NCBI RefSeq assembly: GCF_000212735.1 | Contig: NC_015510.1 | Span: 3,374,315-3,438,314, forward strand | DNA: 64,000 nt | Direction of reading: 5' to 3' | DNA from: Haliscomenobacter hydrossis DSM 1100 | GTDB lineage: Bacteria > Bacteroidota > Bacteroidia > Chitinophagales > Saprospiraceae | Shown: piece after piece, positions 10,674 through 19,839 of the stretch | Layout of the letters: each line of letters starts with the position of its first letter | Position numbering within the stretch: the stretch's first letter is position 1 | The notes under the pieces: generated by a model | Told to the model about the DNA's origin: nothing | Database searches by the model: none | Seen by the model: the letters and a program-made list of their open reading frames with translations, nothing else | Translations under genes and position numbers: made by a program

Positions 10674-10740
10674 GCCCTCAGATCGCGCAGATTTACGCAG
10701 ATTTTTTCAAAAACGGACATTATCTGCGTGATCTGCGGGC
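10674..10740. repeat. intergenic inverted repeat (GCAGAT family)
   Basis: Left arm 10674-10692 (GCCCTCAGATCGCGCAGAT) and right arm 10722-10740 pair as an inverted repeat with three mismatches over 19 bp. The internal words GCAGAT and ACGCAGATT resemble the larger element at 22471-22537, suggesting related dispersed elements. It lies between two minus-strand genes. Confidence 0.7.
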
Positions 10741-10794
10741 TACTTTATCCTATAAAACTTCGCCGCAGGCGGAGTGGTGTGATATTTGTTGAGA

Positions 10795-13317
10795 TTACCG
10801 CATGAACACTGCATTGCCCATCACCAGCTTCCCGTTTTCCCAGAAAGCCCGAAACAGGGGGTTGTCCACCAGGTACACAACCGCACCCGCGCCTTTTTGT
10901 TCTTGGGCAAAAACGACAGTATTTTTTTGCTTCTCTTTTGCCTTTGCGCCAGCAAAGCCCGAAACCATCAGTTGCCCGCCGATGGTGCCTACATTCTGCA
11001 CCCCTTTGAGTGGAGCGTAGGCCAGGTCATTGGTTTTAAGCGAAAAATAGGTATCCGACAAGCCAAAACCCAAGGGGTGGGTATTGTCAATTTTGACCTT
11101 AAAAATCGCTCCAGGAATGCTGCTGCTTTGGGCGCGGCGCTCTTCGCCAGCATAATCCAATAGGCGCGCGGCCAGGGCAGCTTCGTCAGCAGCGCGTTCC
11201 GCTTTTTTCTTGTCATCGTCGTTGGCATAACGGGTGAGGCCAAAACCCTTGCGGTCTTGTAGGGCAGGTAGAGCATCCCCAATCGCAATCAGGCGGCCTC
11301 CGGCGTTGACCCAGGCGCTGAGCTTTTCCACTATCGGATCCGTCAGGCGGTAACGGCCTTCGGGCATCACGATGGTATTGTAGGCACTCAGATCGATGCG
11401 ATCAAGGCGGTTGGCGTCCAGTACGGTGTGCGGGTATTGTAACTCCTGGTCAAAATAATACCAGACCTGACCGAATTCATTGTTCGAAGTTTGATCTCCG
11501 CTCAAAATGGCCACCTCGGGGCGTTGGATGAAGCCGTAGCTGCTGGAGCCAAAATCGCTACCTCCATCGGCAAAACCAGTGCTGACCGTGCTCAACTCCT
11601 GATCGAATTGGCGCGCAGCGGATTCCACCACTGAGCGGTAAGTGGGCGACATTTTGCGGTTATCCCCTTCGGTGATCAGCAAAGTACCCCGAGCGTAACT
11701 TTTGCCTTCTACACTAAAAGGTGACTGGGCATAACGCACTTTTACACCTTTTTTCAGAATGGCTGCCAAAAATTTCACGTTGCTGCTGCCGCGCCAAACG
11801 GCGAGGTAAGCGTAAGGTTTGGCGTTGCTGGGGGTGTTATTGGTGCTAAACGTAAAGGCTCCATCGGGATCGAGGCGTTGGGTACTGGCGTACGATTCCA
11901 GTCCGTGTGCATAGGGCAAAGCCCAGGAAGTAATGTCGTAAGTCAGCGAATCGACCAGTTCTGCGGCGGGTTCCAGCAGGATTTGGGCCATGGTGCCTCG
12001 CGTTTGGAAGGCACTTACCACGAGGTCGTTGGGTTCTACTTTGAGGGTGATGTTTTTGCCCGTTTGGTAATCGTAGGCATTCAGGCTACTGGTTTTGCCC
12101 GCTTTTCCGTATTTGATGTGGTTGCGGTCCAACAATTCACAGAAGGTTTTGAGGCGTTCACGAGCGTTGGTGGCTTTGATGACAAAACTCTTGTATTGCC
12201 CCGGAGGATTGGTACGCGCACGATTGAAAAAATCGCTGAAGTTTTTGTTCAATTGCGCGGTATTTTTTGAAGACGTTTCAATGGTCGCCATCGAAGCCGT
12301 GTAGTGGTGCATCACGCGGTCTTTCAACGTGAGGGTATCACCATTGCGCAGCGTAAGTGCCTGACCAGCCCCGATGCCGCCTTGCTCGTAGGTCATACCA
12401 ATGGCACCGTTGTACATCGGATAGGTATCACCGTAGCTGGGATACAGCAGGTCGAATACTTCTTTGGTAAAATACAACCAACCTTCCTGGTCAAAATACC
12501 GGGCGTTGTTTTTGCCAATTTGCACCTGAAAATCGCGCTGCCACTGCGTGATGTAGCGGTGGTAAGGTTGGGCAGCTGGGGCGAAGTAATATGGGCTGTT
12601 GGGCCCTTGTTCGTGTACATCGACGTGTACCTGTGGCATCCACTCGTTGTACTTGACCATGCGCTGGCGGGTTTCGGCTTGAGTTTGCCAGGCCCAGTCG
12701 CGGTTGAGGTCAAAGTTGTAGTGGTTGACGCGGCCACCGGGCCAAGGCTCCTGGTGCTCACGGGCATTGGGGCTGGGATTGGGGGTGGTGCCCGCCACGT
12801 TGCGGTACCAGTGGATGTAGCGCGAGTTGCCGTCGGGATTGATGCAGGGGTCGAGGATAATCAGGGTGTTTTTGAGCCATTCTTTGCTCGCCGTATTTTG
12901 AGGATTGACCAGTTCGTACAATACTTTCAGGCAGCTTTCGGCACCAGCAGCTTCGTTGCCGTGTACCGAGTAGCTGAGCCACACGATGCTGAGGTTGTCC
13001 AGACTTGGGTCGGTAGCACCTTCCAATAAGCCCGCCCGCCGCAAGTTGTTGAGGCGAATGGCTTCCAGTTTGGCCAGATTGGCTTCCGTAGATACAAATG
13101 CCAATTGCAACAAGCGTTGTTGATTGGTATAGCCATAGGGCTGGAACACCACATTTTTGCTATTGGCAGCTACGTGGCGGTAGTAGTCGATCCGCATTTC
13201 ATGGGGCGTAAAATTCTCACCCCATTTGTGTGGAAAAAACTGGTCAGGAGACTGCAACTGGCCGTATCCTAGCATGGACACCAGCAGGAAAGTAAGGAGG
13301 AAAAAAAATGGCTTCAT
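10795..13317 (-). CDS. secreted M14 family zinc carboxypeptidase with GATase-like C-terminal domain
   Basis: Starting at the ATG at 13317 gives 840 residues with a clean signal peptide (FFFLLTFLLVSMLGYG); the open frame extends 31 codons upstream but that part looks non-coding. The M14 zinc site is visible as HGNE (His119, Glu122), the conserved NPDGNSRY and DLNRDW segments follow, and HVDVHEQGPN carries the third zinc ligand. TYEQGG is the likely catalytic-glutamate region. The C-terminal half has a glutamine-amidotransferase-like fold (VAILSGDQ, IVMPEGRYR, GGRLIAIGDA), a usual partner in Bacteroidota M14 peptidases. It should cleave peptides in the periplasm or outside the cell; substrate unknown. 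An inverted repeat lies upstream (13393-13443). Confidence 0.9.
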   Translation of the reverse strand: MKPFFFLLTFLLVSMLGYGQLQSPDQFFPHKWGENFTPHEMRIDYYRHVAANSKNVVFQPYGYTNQQRLLQLAFVSTEANLAKLEAIRLNNLRRAGLLEGATDPSLDNLSIVWLSYSVHGNEAAGAESCLKVLYELVNPQNTASKEWLKNTLIILDPCINPDGNSRYIHWYRNVAGTTPNPSPNAREHQEPWPGGRVNHYNFDLNRDWAWQTQAETRQRMVKYNEWMPQVHVDVHEQGPNSPYYFAPAAQPYHRYITQWQRDFQVQIGKNNARYFDQEGWLYFTKEVFDLLYPSYGDTYPMYNGAIGMTYEQGGIGAGQALTLRNGDTLTLKDRVMHHYTASMATIETSSKNTAQLNKNFSDFFNRARTNPPGQYKSFVIKATNARERLKTFCELLDRNHIKYGKAGKTSSLNAYDYQTGKNITLKVEPNDLVVSAFQTRGTMAQILLEPAAELVDSLTYDITSWALPYAHGLESYASTQRLDPDGAFTFSTNNTPSNAKPYAYLAVWRGSSNVKFLAAILKKGVKVRYAQSPFSVEGKSYARGTLLITEGDNRKMSPTYRSVVESAARQFDQELSTVSTGFADGGSDFGSSSYGFIQRPEVAILSGDQTSNNEFGQVWYYFDQELQYPHTVLDANRLDRIDLSAYNTIVMPEGRYRLTDPIVEKLSAWVNAGGRLIAIGDALPALQDRKGFGLTRYANDDDKKKAERAADEAALAARLLDYAGEERRAQSSSIPGAIFKVKIDNTHPLGFGLSDTYFSLKTNDLAYAPLKGVQNVGTIGGQLMVSGFAGAKAKEKQKNTVVFAQEQKGAGAVVYLVDNPLFRAFWENGKLVMGNAVFMR

Positions 13318-13392
13318 TTCTTTGGTTTTATTTTTTGAGCCCGCTGCTCGGAAGATGTTTGATTGATCGAAGATATGGATTTGCCATAAATG

Positions 13393-13443
13393 CACGAAGA
13401 CACTAAGCAAAGCATTTTTTTCTTTGTTTTTAGTGTCTTCGTG
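13393..13443. repeat. intergenic inverted repeat (CACGAAGACACTAA)
   Basis: Perfect 14-bp arms, CACGAAGACACTAA at 13393-13406 and its complement at 13430-13443, surround an A/T-rich loop. It lies between metF and the downstream peptidase gene, both on the minus strand, and could act as the metF terminator. Confidence 0.8.
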
Positions 13444-13507
13444 GTGAAAAAGGGAAAATGACTTCCAGTTTGCTTTAGACCTGCTTTTAAAGATCGTTTA
13501 AGTTTAC

Positions 13508-14464
13508 TCAGTACACGCTTTCTACGATCTTGCGAATCGTAGGTGCATCGCCCATGGTGTAGTAATGCAAACAGGGAACCCCCGCAGCTTTCAATTCTTT
13601 GGATTGTGCCGAACACCATTCCGTACCTACCTGGCGGCGGGCTTCGGGCGTTTCAGCTTTGTTGAATTCCTTGACCAGGGCTTCAGGCAAGTCGATGAAA
13701 AAATGCCGGGGAATGGAGGTCAATTGGTACTGTTTGGTGATGGGTTTTAAACCCGGCACAATCGGAATGTTGATGCCCGCAGCCCGGCAATTGGCCACAT
13801 AGTCAAAGTAGTGTTTGTTGTCGAAAAACATCTGGGTCACGATGTAGTTGGCACCTGCGTCTACTTTGGCTTTGATCCAGGCCAGTTCAGATTCGATGTT
13901 GGGGGCTTCGAAATGTTTTTCGGGGTATCCGGCAATGCCGATGCAGAAATTGGTGCGCTGGCCGTTTTCGATGTTTAGGTCGAGGTATTTGCCATGGTTC
14001 ATGTCGTCGATTTGTTTGACCAAATCGAGGGCGAATTCGTGACCGCCGGGTTCTGGCTCAAACTTGGAATCGAACTGCCGTGCATCACCACGCAAGGCCA
14101 ATACGTTTTGGACGTTGAGGAAGTTGAGGTCGATCAGGGCATCCTCGGTTTGCTCGCGGGTGAAGCCTCCACACAACAAGTGCGGTACGGCGTCCACCCC
14201 ATACCGGTTCATGATGGCAGCGCAAATGCCCACGGTACCTGGTCGCTTGCGGATGGCTACTTTTTCATAAAAACCCGCCGGATTCTGCTTGTAGATGAAT
14301 TCTTCGCGGTGATAGGTGACGTCGATAAACGGAGGTTTGAATTCCATCAAGGGATCCAGTCCTTTAAAGATGTCTTGCATGCTGCCGCCCTTCAGTGGCG
14401 GAAGAATTTCAAAGGAGATGAGGGTTTGTCCCTGCGCTTTTTCGAAGTACTCGGTGACTTTCAT
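13508..14464 (-). CDS. metF: methylenetetrahydrofolate reductase
   Basis: A 318-residue cytoplasmic flavoenzyme reducing 5,10-methylene-THF to 5-methyl-THF for methionine synthesis. Recognisable family segments are SFEILPPLKGG (N-terminal strand with the catalytic glutamate), VTYHRE, HLLCGG and NVLALRGDA (FAD-binding side), and TQMFFDN. The length fits the bacterial enzyme. The ATG at 14464 is preferred over an upstream TTG because homologues begin MKVTEYF; a promoter-like -7 box is at 14512-14519. Cys-containing C terminus is normal. The gene is the left neighbour of the AT-rich island and its own base composition is typical of the host. Confidence 0.94.
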   Translation of the reverse strand: MKVTEYFEKAQGQTLISFEILPPLKGGSMQDIFKGLDPLMEFKPPFIDVTYHREEFIYKQNPAGFYEKVAIRKRPGTVGICAAIMNRYGVDAVPHLLCGGFTREQTEDALIDLNFLNVQNVLALRGDARQFDSKFEPEPGGHEFALDLVKQIDDMNHGKYLDLNIENGQRTNFCIGIAGYPEKHFEAPNIESELAWIKAKVDAGANYIVTQMFFDNKHYFDYVANCRAAGINIPIVPGLKPITKQYQLTSIPRHFFIDLPEALVKEFNKAETPEARRQVGTEWCSAQSKELKAAGVPCLHYYTMGDAPTIRKIVESVY

Positions 14465-14511
14465 CGGTATACGAATGTCGGTGATGCCCGGCAAAACAGC
14501 CTAGAGCGGGG

Positions 14512-14519
14512 CAAAATTA
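14512..14519 (-). promoter_or_regulatory. -7 element for metF
   Basis: On the minus strand this reads TAATTTTG, a match to the Bacteroidota TAnnTTTG -7 box, about 48 bp before the metF ATG. No clear -33 TTTG is seen. Confidence 0.45.
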
Positions 14520-14586
14520 GGCAGGTTTGAGGGGAATTTTAGGTTTTTGGGGAGGTTTTTTTTAGGGTGATTTTTTTGTAATACAC

Positions 14587-16185
14587 TCAATTCGTTTTAA
14601 TTCTGCGAAGAAAGAGCTTTTCTCTTATGTTGTATATTTTTAATACGTCATTATCGCTCAAATTTAGCCCGTTAGCCCTCAAGATTTCTTTGTCATTAAG
14701 TAGGCAAATTTGTTTAATAGATTTCTTATTTTTAAAATCCTCTACAAAGGCACTAAATTTATTTGTAGAAAGATCTAGGTATGGAATTGGGATTTTTTTA
14801 AACTCGTTTGGTGTTAGCTCTAAAACTCCACCTCCATAGTATCTTCCGAAAAGTTCTGCAAATGCTAATGTCAGTGAATTATAGAATGAATATATTAAGT
14901 TGTCAATTTTAAAATTTTCTCTCATCGTAACCGCATATGCGCTATCAGTTGTAAAGACACTTGCACTGTTCTTAATAAGTTTAGGATATTCATTGCATCT
15001 CTTAAAGAAGAAAGCTTGGGGTATTGTCCCTATATTTGGGACTTCATACCAGTTTGAACGCATAGAAGTTTTGTAGCGCTTATCTATTTGTTTATCCTTT
15101 CCGATTTGGAGGTAATCATGAATTTTAGTATCTTCACTAACTACAGAATCTTTATTAAGAGCGATAAGGTAGGTAGGTTTAGAATTGTCAATAAGAATAT
15201 TAAATTCTTCTTCAGTCAAATCCACACTTCCATTTACAAAGATTCCTTTCTGAATTATAGGCTTAATAAATTTGTGTAGTGAATATTTTTCAACTATTTC
15301 TGTATTTACAATGAAATAATCGTTTGCAGCTGTAACTATTCCTGCCTTTGAATTGCAATAATCATTTATAGTTAATAATTCTTTTCTAAGTTTTTCCAAT
15401 AACTCAATTTCATCTGAATCAAGATGGTGATGTGTCCATTTTGATTCTTTCATCTTCGCATTTTGAGTAAGCGCAAATTTTTTCTCAAAAAGGTCTGCCA
15501 ATTTGGGAATATTACAATAAAAAACTCCCTTATCTTTTGCTTTTTTTTCACCAATTAATAACAAAGTGTCTTGCCCTTTGCAATCCTTAAAGAGTAGTTC
15601 GTTAAAAGTAAAAATCTCTACTCTTTGAAATTCTTTAAGTATTAGGGTTCTAAGTTCATCTGCATATTTCACTTGTAGTAATTCAGAAGGTAGTACAAAG
15701 GCTAAAATGCCATTGTCACTAGTGAATTCAATACACCGAACTAGAAACGCTGTCCAGATATTTTTTGGCTGATTGACTGAGAGATTAGCGTTGTGATGAA
15801 TTTCTTTGCAAGACTCAATCTGGGAATCATCTAATAGCTTTTTTCTTATGTATGGTGGGTTTCCTATAACAAGTGAAAATTTTTCTTTATTCCCATGCTG
15901 AAAATTCAAAAAGTCGGCGTTAATGACTGATAAATTTTCATTATTCATTTCACTTGAAATTTTATCGAGTTCATTATTATCTTTTTCAACTGCAATTATT
16001 TTATGGATTTTATTTGAAAAAACTTCATTCTTATATATAGCTTTTAAAAAAACTCCATCACCTACACTTGGCTCCAGTACTGAAATAGAGGCTAAGTCTT
16101 CAAATTTTAATGAAATATAGTCCACCATGAAATCTGCTAAGATTTTAGGTGTATAGAATGAACCTGAGAGTTTTTTGTCGGTCAT
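14587..16185 (-). CDS. N6-adenine DNA methyltransferase of the island operon
   Basis: A 532-residue methyltransferase. Motif X region SFYTPKILADFM (residues 9-20), SAM-binding motif I LEPSVGDGVFL (37-47) and catalytic motif IV NPPY (109-112) are intact, in the order typical of gamma-class N6-adenine enzymes of the Eco57I/TaqI kind. The C-terminal half has the YGGGVLELTPNEFKKIP segment common in these enzymes and presumably recognises DNA. It transfers methyl groups from SAM to adenine in a specific site. There is no nuclease motif in the chain; the nuclease would be the HNH protein immediately upstream, whose TGA stop overlaps this ATG (ATGA). The gene is far richer in A and T than metF next door, pointing to recent transfer. 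It closes the four-gene operon. Confidence 0.9.
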   Translation of the reverse strand: MTDKKLSGSFYTPKILADFMVDYISLKFEDLASISVLEPSVGDGVFLKAIYKNEVFSNKIHKIIAVEKDNNELDKISSEMNNENLSVINADFLNFQHGNKEKFSLVIGNPPYIRKKLLDDSQIESCKEIHHNANLSVNQPKNIWTAFLVRCIEFTSDNGILAFVLPSELLQVKYADELRTLILKEFQRVEIFTFNELLFKDCKGQDTLLLIGEKKAKDKGVFYCNIPKLADLFEKKFALTQNAKMKESKWTHHHLDSDEIELLEKLRKELLTINDYCNSKAGIVTAANDYFIVNTEIVEKYSLHKFIKPIIQKGIFVNGSVDLTEEEFNILIDNSKPTYLIALNKDSVVSEDTKIHDYLQIGKDKQIDKRYKTSMRSNWYEVPNIGTIPQAFFFKRCNEYPKLIKNSASVFTTDSAYAVTMRENFKIDNLIYSFYNSLTLAFAELFGRYYGGGVLELTPNEFKKIPIPYLDLSTNKFSAFVEDFKNKKSIKQICLLNDKEILRANGLNLSDNDVLKIYNIREKLFLRRIKTN

Positions 16186-16763
16186 AAGCTTCTTAGTTGA
16201 GTTAAATAATCATTAAATTCATCATAAACAGATATGATGCGATCTTTTAAATGTTCAGGAATGTTTACTTTGTCATTCATTTTTTTGATGTCACTAATAA
16301 TTGGTTCTAATTGTTCTAATTTCCAAATAATTTGGTGCTGCGGCTTATAGAGCTTTAAAGCATGGTACATCCACTCTCCAAGTGTAGTGTTAAATAAAAT
16401 CTCTCCATTATCTTTCCTTGCGAAGTGGTTCGTATAGTCATCATCGCATGGATCAACAAAGCCAACTCCATTTTTATTCGGCACATTTTCGTCATTAGTA
16501 GGCCACTTTTTACGTTTCGCATTATTGCATGATCTACATGAGTAAACAAGGTTACTGTAATCAGTACTACTTTTTGTAGTCAATATAGATTCAGGAATAA
16601 AATGGTCAACTTCATAATAAGTAATTTTCCATATATCAGAAGAATTACAATAACCGCATCTAGAACCAAAATCTAGCTTTAAGTCCGGTTTGTGGCTGCT
16701 GTGTGAACTCACAGCCCTCGTAATATTTCTTCTCCTAGGTGTATTTTCTCTAAACAATAGCAT
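16182..16763 (-). CDS. HNH endonuclease of the island operon
   Basis: A 193-residue protein starting at an ATG that overlaps the receiver gene's TGA (TGATG). The HNH fold is visible: zinc-knuckle CGYC (Cys36, Cys39), the catalytic strand YEVDHFIPES (Asp53-His54), and the second knuckle plus HNH helix SCRSCNNAKR (Cys76, Cys79). The remainder is helical with no recognised domain. HNH nucleases of this layout (McrA-like) nick or cut DNA, often with methylation-dependent specificity. Between a methyltransferase and a signalling pair it is the probable effector. It could cut unmethylated DNA as a restriction enzyme, or modified DNA as a type IV enzyme. The sequence cannot decide between them. Confidence 0.88.
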   Translation of the reverse strand: MLLFRENTPRRRNITRAVSSHSSHKPDLKLDFGSRCGYCNSSDIWKITYYEVDHFIPESILTTKSSTDYSNLVYSCRSCNNAKRKKWPTNDENVPNKNGVGFVDPCDDDYTNHFARKDNGEILFNTTLGEWMYHALKLYKPQHQIIWKLEQLEPIISDIKKMNDKVNIPEHLKDRIISVYDEFNDYLTQLRSL

Positions 16764-17413
16764 CACTTGTTAAGTTTTTTCAATTCTTCCAAAATTTGTT
16801 TCGCCTCGGAAGCAAACTCATTTAGCTTAGTAATATTATTTGGCTGTATGAGGCTGTCGGGTAGAAATTTCTCTTCGGGATATATTTTTTCAAGAAACAT
16901 GTACTGTTCAGTCAGAATTTCTTCTTCAAGAATTGTAAGTCCCTCTATATTCTTTTTTTTAATGAGGCTCTCTATTATATTTTCAGCCTCGTGTATTTGT
17001 GAATAATACCTTTCAATTTTATTTTTAATTCTTTGAGTTAAAATTTTTGGCCTATCAACAAGTTCTTCCTTAAGCCTAACTATATCGTTATCTTCAACTT
17101 GTTCTAAAACATAATCCTCTTCTTTAGATGTTATTATAAAGACTGGAAAAAAAGGATAAGCTTTTCGTAAGTTGTCGATTATTTCATCCCCATTGAATTG
17201 CACAACATCTGTTTCATTTAATTCAAAATCAACAACTAAGCAATCCAATTTTTTACCCTTTATTTGGTTTGTAATGTCGTCCAGTGTTAATTCTTCAGTT
17301 AGTTCGAAGGTGACTATGTCAAAATCATTCTTCAATTTTCTAGTAAAGTTAGCAACCCATACTGATTCTTCATCAATATAACCTACTCTGTATTTGTGGT
17401 TGTTTTTTTTCAT
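16763..17413 (-). CDS. receiver (REC) domain protein without DNA-binding output
   Basis: A 216-residue protein. The first 120 residues match a response-regulator receiver: acidic pair Asp14-Glu15 after strand 1 (VGYIDEE), phospho-acceptor Asp62 in DCLVVDFEL, Thr95/Ser96 in FIITS and Lys115 in VRLKEE. After it comes only a helical, charged region (about 121-216) likely to form a coiled coil; no helix-turn-helix or enzyme domain is visible. The ATG at 17413 is chosen because it lies one base after the stop of the GHKL gene; a longer frame overlaps that gene. It should accept phosphate from the histidine-kinase-like domain of the upstream protein. Its partner is probably the HNH nuclease or methyltransferase, since all are translationally coupled. 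Confidence 0.85.
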   Translation of the reverse strand: MKKNNHKYRVGYIDEESVWVANFTRKLKNDFDIVTFELTEELTLDDITNQIKGKKLDCLVVDFELNETDVVQFNGDEIIDNLRKAYPFFPVFIITSKEEDYVLEQVEDNDIVRLKEELVDRPKILTQRIKNKIERYYSQIHEAENIIESLIKKKNIEGLTILEEEILTEQYMFLEKIYPEEKFLPDSLIQPNNITKLNEFASEAKQILEELKKLNK

Positions 17414-17414
17414 C

Positions 17415-19820
17415 TTATTTGTTTTTCTCAATTGGTAAATAAATTCCAAGTTTGAAGCCATCTGTAGTTTCTAAAATCTCAATTTCGCCTTTGTAATCCT
17501 CAACAATAGATTTTGCTAGGTACATCCCAAGTCCAGTGCCAATTTTATTCCCTCTTTTATCAACTTTTGATGTTTCAAAAGGAAGAAATATATCTTCGGG
17601 TTTTTGGATATAATCCTTTGAAAGTCCCGCTCCTGTATCCGAGAAGAATATTTTTAGAAAAGGACTATCCACTTCAAAAGAAACGGTAACCTGCCTAATA
17701 TGGTTGTCTTTTCTTCTTTTGAACGAGTCAAGAGAATTTATTAACAAGTTATTGAATAAAGTATCAAAGTCAATAGCAAATGCTTTTATTTGAATTTGTC
17801 GTTTTAACTTATTTAAAATGAAGAAGCTTACTTTTCTTCTTTTTAAAGCATTGTCCCAATTTTCTTTAAAGGATTTAAAATATTCGGCTATATCAAGATT
17901 AGATCTTGTACGCTTATCTTTCTTAAGGGCGGATAGGGAATAGTCGAGCCAATGTTTAATCTGAACATCTTGTTCTCGCATGTGGTTAAGCATGGAAAAA
18001 GGGTTCTCTTCTAAAGGCAATTTTATTATCTCTTTGGCTACCAGATGTTTGTGCAAAACATCTTTTAAATCGTCGGTACGTGATACTAATAATGTCCTTA
18101 TGCTTCTTAGTTCATGAGCAAATGAAGCTACGATCAAGCCTGTTCCTGATAAACTTCTTAGCAATCTAATTTCATTATCTTTTTCCTCTATTTCTTCCAC
18201 TTGTGCTTGTATCCCTTTTGCTAAAGTGACTTCTGTTTCAGTTGGTGTACTGACATTTGGTGAATTAGATCGGGAAGCATTTTGATCTTGCTGCTCTACT
18301 CTTCGCTGATCATCTAATACTCTTTTGGCCTCCTCAGCTGCTTTTCGTTTTGCTTCATCTTCTGCATTTCGTTTCTTACTTAATTCAGAAAAAGAATACA
18401 TGATAATGTTTCTGTCTTTTTCGAATTGGCTGATAATACCGAGAATTAAAGATTTAAATAAATCAAATACTTCATTCTCTTGGATTCCTTCTCTTCCTGA
18501 TTTGTCTTGAAAACTTATATTGGTAATTCTTGAAATATTTATAGTTCCTGAAATTTGATTAGGCCTTATGCGATAAGCTCCGATTCTTTGGCCTGCACCT
18601 TGCGGACTTTGTGCTTGTCGCTCTCCTAGTTTCAACCAGTCTTGACCATACTCCCCATAAGGACGAACACGAAAGTCATCTCTGAATATTTTCACACCTC
18701 CAAATTTTTTTAACCAAGCTTTTCTTGTGGCGCTATTGAATTCTTTATATGGATACTTTTGAGTATTTGACTCACTTTTATCATCACTTTTTGTGTTTTT
18801 TAGAAAATAGAATGCAAACCCAAACTTACCAATTTTGTTAAGTAGGTCGCTTTTATCTACGTCAGTCTGACCTTTCACCAGTTCATTTAGTCTTATAGAA
18901 TACTCAACTTTTTGTTTTTTAAAAGACTCAAAGTCGAATGGACTGTTTCTCATCTGGGGCATAGAAAACACATCCATGTATTCTTTTTCAATTTTTTTTA
19001 TGTCTAATTCATTCCTTTCGATAGAAATGACTACCGATTTGGTTTCATTATCAAGATATTCAGCTGATAATTTATAATCGAAATCATCATAATAAACGCC
19101 TGATAGCTCACCGTATTCATTAGGAGATTGTTTAGAAAACAACGAAATGTTAAAAATAGGCTGTTCTCTAGGAGGAATTAAAATTTCTAAACTTTCAAAA
19201 AGACTGCTTATTTCTTCATTCGTCCACTGTTCTTTAAGTCCTGATATTTTTATTACCGTTCCCTTTGTTAAGTCTATATTTTTTTCACTAAAAAAGGTTT
19301 GAATTTGAGGAAAATTATCAGAAAGTTCAAATACTTTTTTTTTGTAATCAAATTCAGGTAGAATTTCTAAAGTTGCAGTGACCTCAGATATCGAAATCCC
19401 TTTTCGCTTAAAGTCGTTCCAATTTACTTTCCAATAGTATCCATTGTCTTCGTTTTTAGGTAAAGTAAACATTTCAGAGGTCACACCTAACCTATCCAAA
19501 GCAAATCTTCCAATACCCTTTGCACCAGTTTTAATTCGACCTGATCCCGTTTCAAAATCGTCTTCTTTGTTATCAGTTCCTATCATCATCCAATGATCAA
19601 GAATAATTCTCTCAGTCATCCCATCTCCATTGTCAAAGATAAAAAGCGCACGATTTAAGGGGTCTTGATCCAAATTGTCAAACAGAATAATTGCATTTTT
19701 AGCATCAGCATCATAACAGTTTTTCACTAATTCAATGACAGCTCCCTCAGCAGTAGAGAAGTTTTGTTGTCCAATTAGCTGCGCTGTTCGTGCAGAGACT
19801 GAAAAAGGTATCTGTGACAT
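17415..19820 (-). CDS. dual-GHKL protein: Hsp90/MORC-like ATPase fused to histidine kinase
   Basis: An 801-residue cytoplasmic protein with two separate GHKL ATP-binding modules. N-terminal module: ELVKNCYDADA (Glu30, Asn34, Asp37), DNGDGM (63-68) and GAKGIGRFAL (99-108), the pattern of Hsp90, MutL and MORC ATPases, followed by a long alpha-beta region to about 470. A lysine/glutamate-rich coiled coil spans about 480-555. C-terminal module: H-box-like ASFAHELRS with His569, N-box NLLINSLDS (690-698), G1 DTGAG (728-732), F-box PFETSK (747-752) and G2 GTGLG (761-765), which is a complete histidine kinase core. No transmembrane segment is seen, so the N-terminal ATPase is presumably the sensor. 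First gene of the four-gene island operon, with a good promoter 20 bp upstream. Function in defence is inferred from context. Confidence 0.88.
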   Translation of the reverse strand: MSQIPFSVSARTAQLIGQQNFSTAEGAVIELVKNCYDADAKNAIILFDNLDQDPLNRALFIFDNGDGMTERIILDHWMMIGTDNKEDDFETGSGRIKTGAKGIGRFALDRLGVTSEMFTLPKNEDNGYYWKVNWNDFKRKGISISEVTATLEILPEFDYKKKVFELSDNFPQIQTFFSEKNIDLTKGTVIKISGLKEQWTNEEISSLFESLEILIPPREQPIFNISLFSKQSPNEYGELSGVYYDDFDYKLSAEYLDNETKSVVISIERNELDIKKIEKEYMDVFSMPQMRNSPFDFESFKKQKVEYSIRLNELVKGQTDVDKSDLLNKIGKFGFAFYFLKNTKSDDKSESNTQKYPYKEFNSATRKAWLKKFGGVKIFRDDFRVRPYGEYGQDWLKLGERQAQSPQGAGQRIGAYRIRPNQISGTINISRITNISFQDKSGREGIQENEVFDLFKSLILGIISQFEKDRNIIMYSFSELSKKRNAEDEAKRKAAEEAKRVLDDQRRVEQQDQNASRSNSPNVSTPTETEVTLAKGIQAQVEEIEEKDNEIRLLRSLSGTGLIVASFAHELRSIRTLLVSRTDDLKDVLHKHLVAKEIIKLPLEENPFSMLNHMREQDVQIKHWLDYSLSALKKDKRTRSNLDIAEYFKSFKENWDNALKRRKVSFFILNKLKRQIQIKAFAIDFDTLFNNLLINSLDSFKRRKDNHIRQVTVSFEVDSPFLKIFFSDTGAGLSKDYIQKPEDIFLPFETSKVDKRGNKIGTGLGMYLAKSIVEDYKGEIEILETTDGFKLGIYLPIEKNK

Positions 19821-19839
19821 TTTTTGTGTTTAAAGTATT

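Noticed and set aside
12304-13029. Plus-strand open frame of 241 codons
   Set aside because: Antisense of the M14 peptidase zinc-site region; a byproduct of codon use.
14495-14586. Direct repeats or tRNA end as an integration site for the AT-rich island
   Set aside because: I compared the flanks at 14495-14586 and 19850-19970 by eye and found no shared direct repeat, integrase or tRNA.
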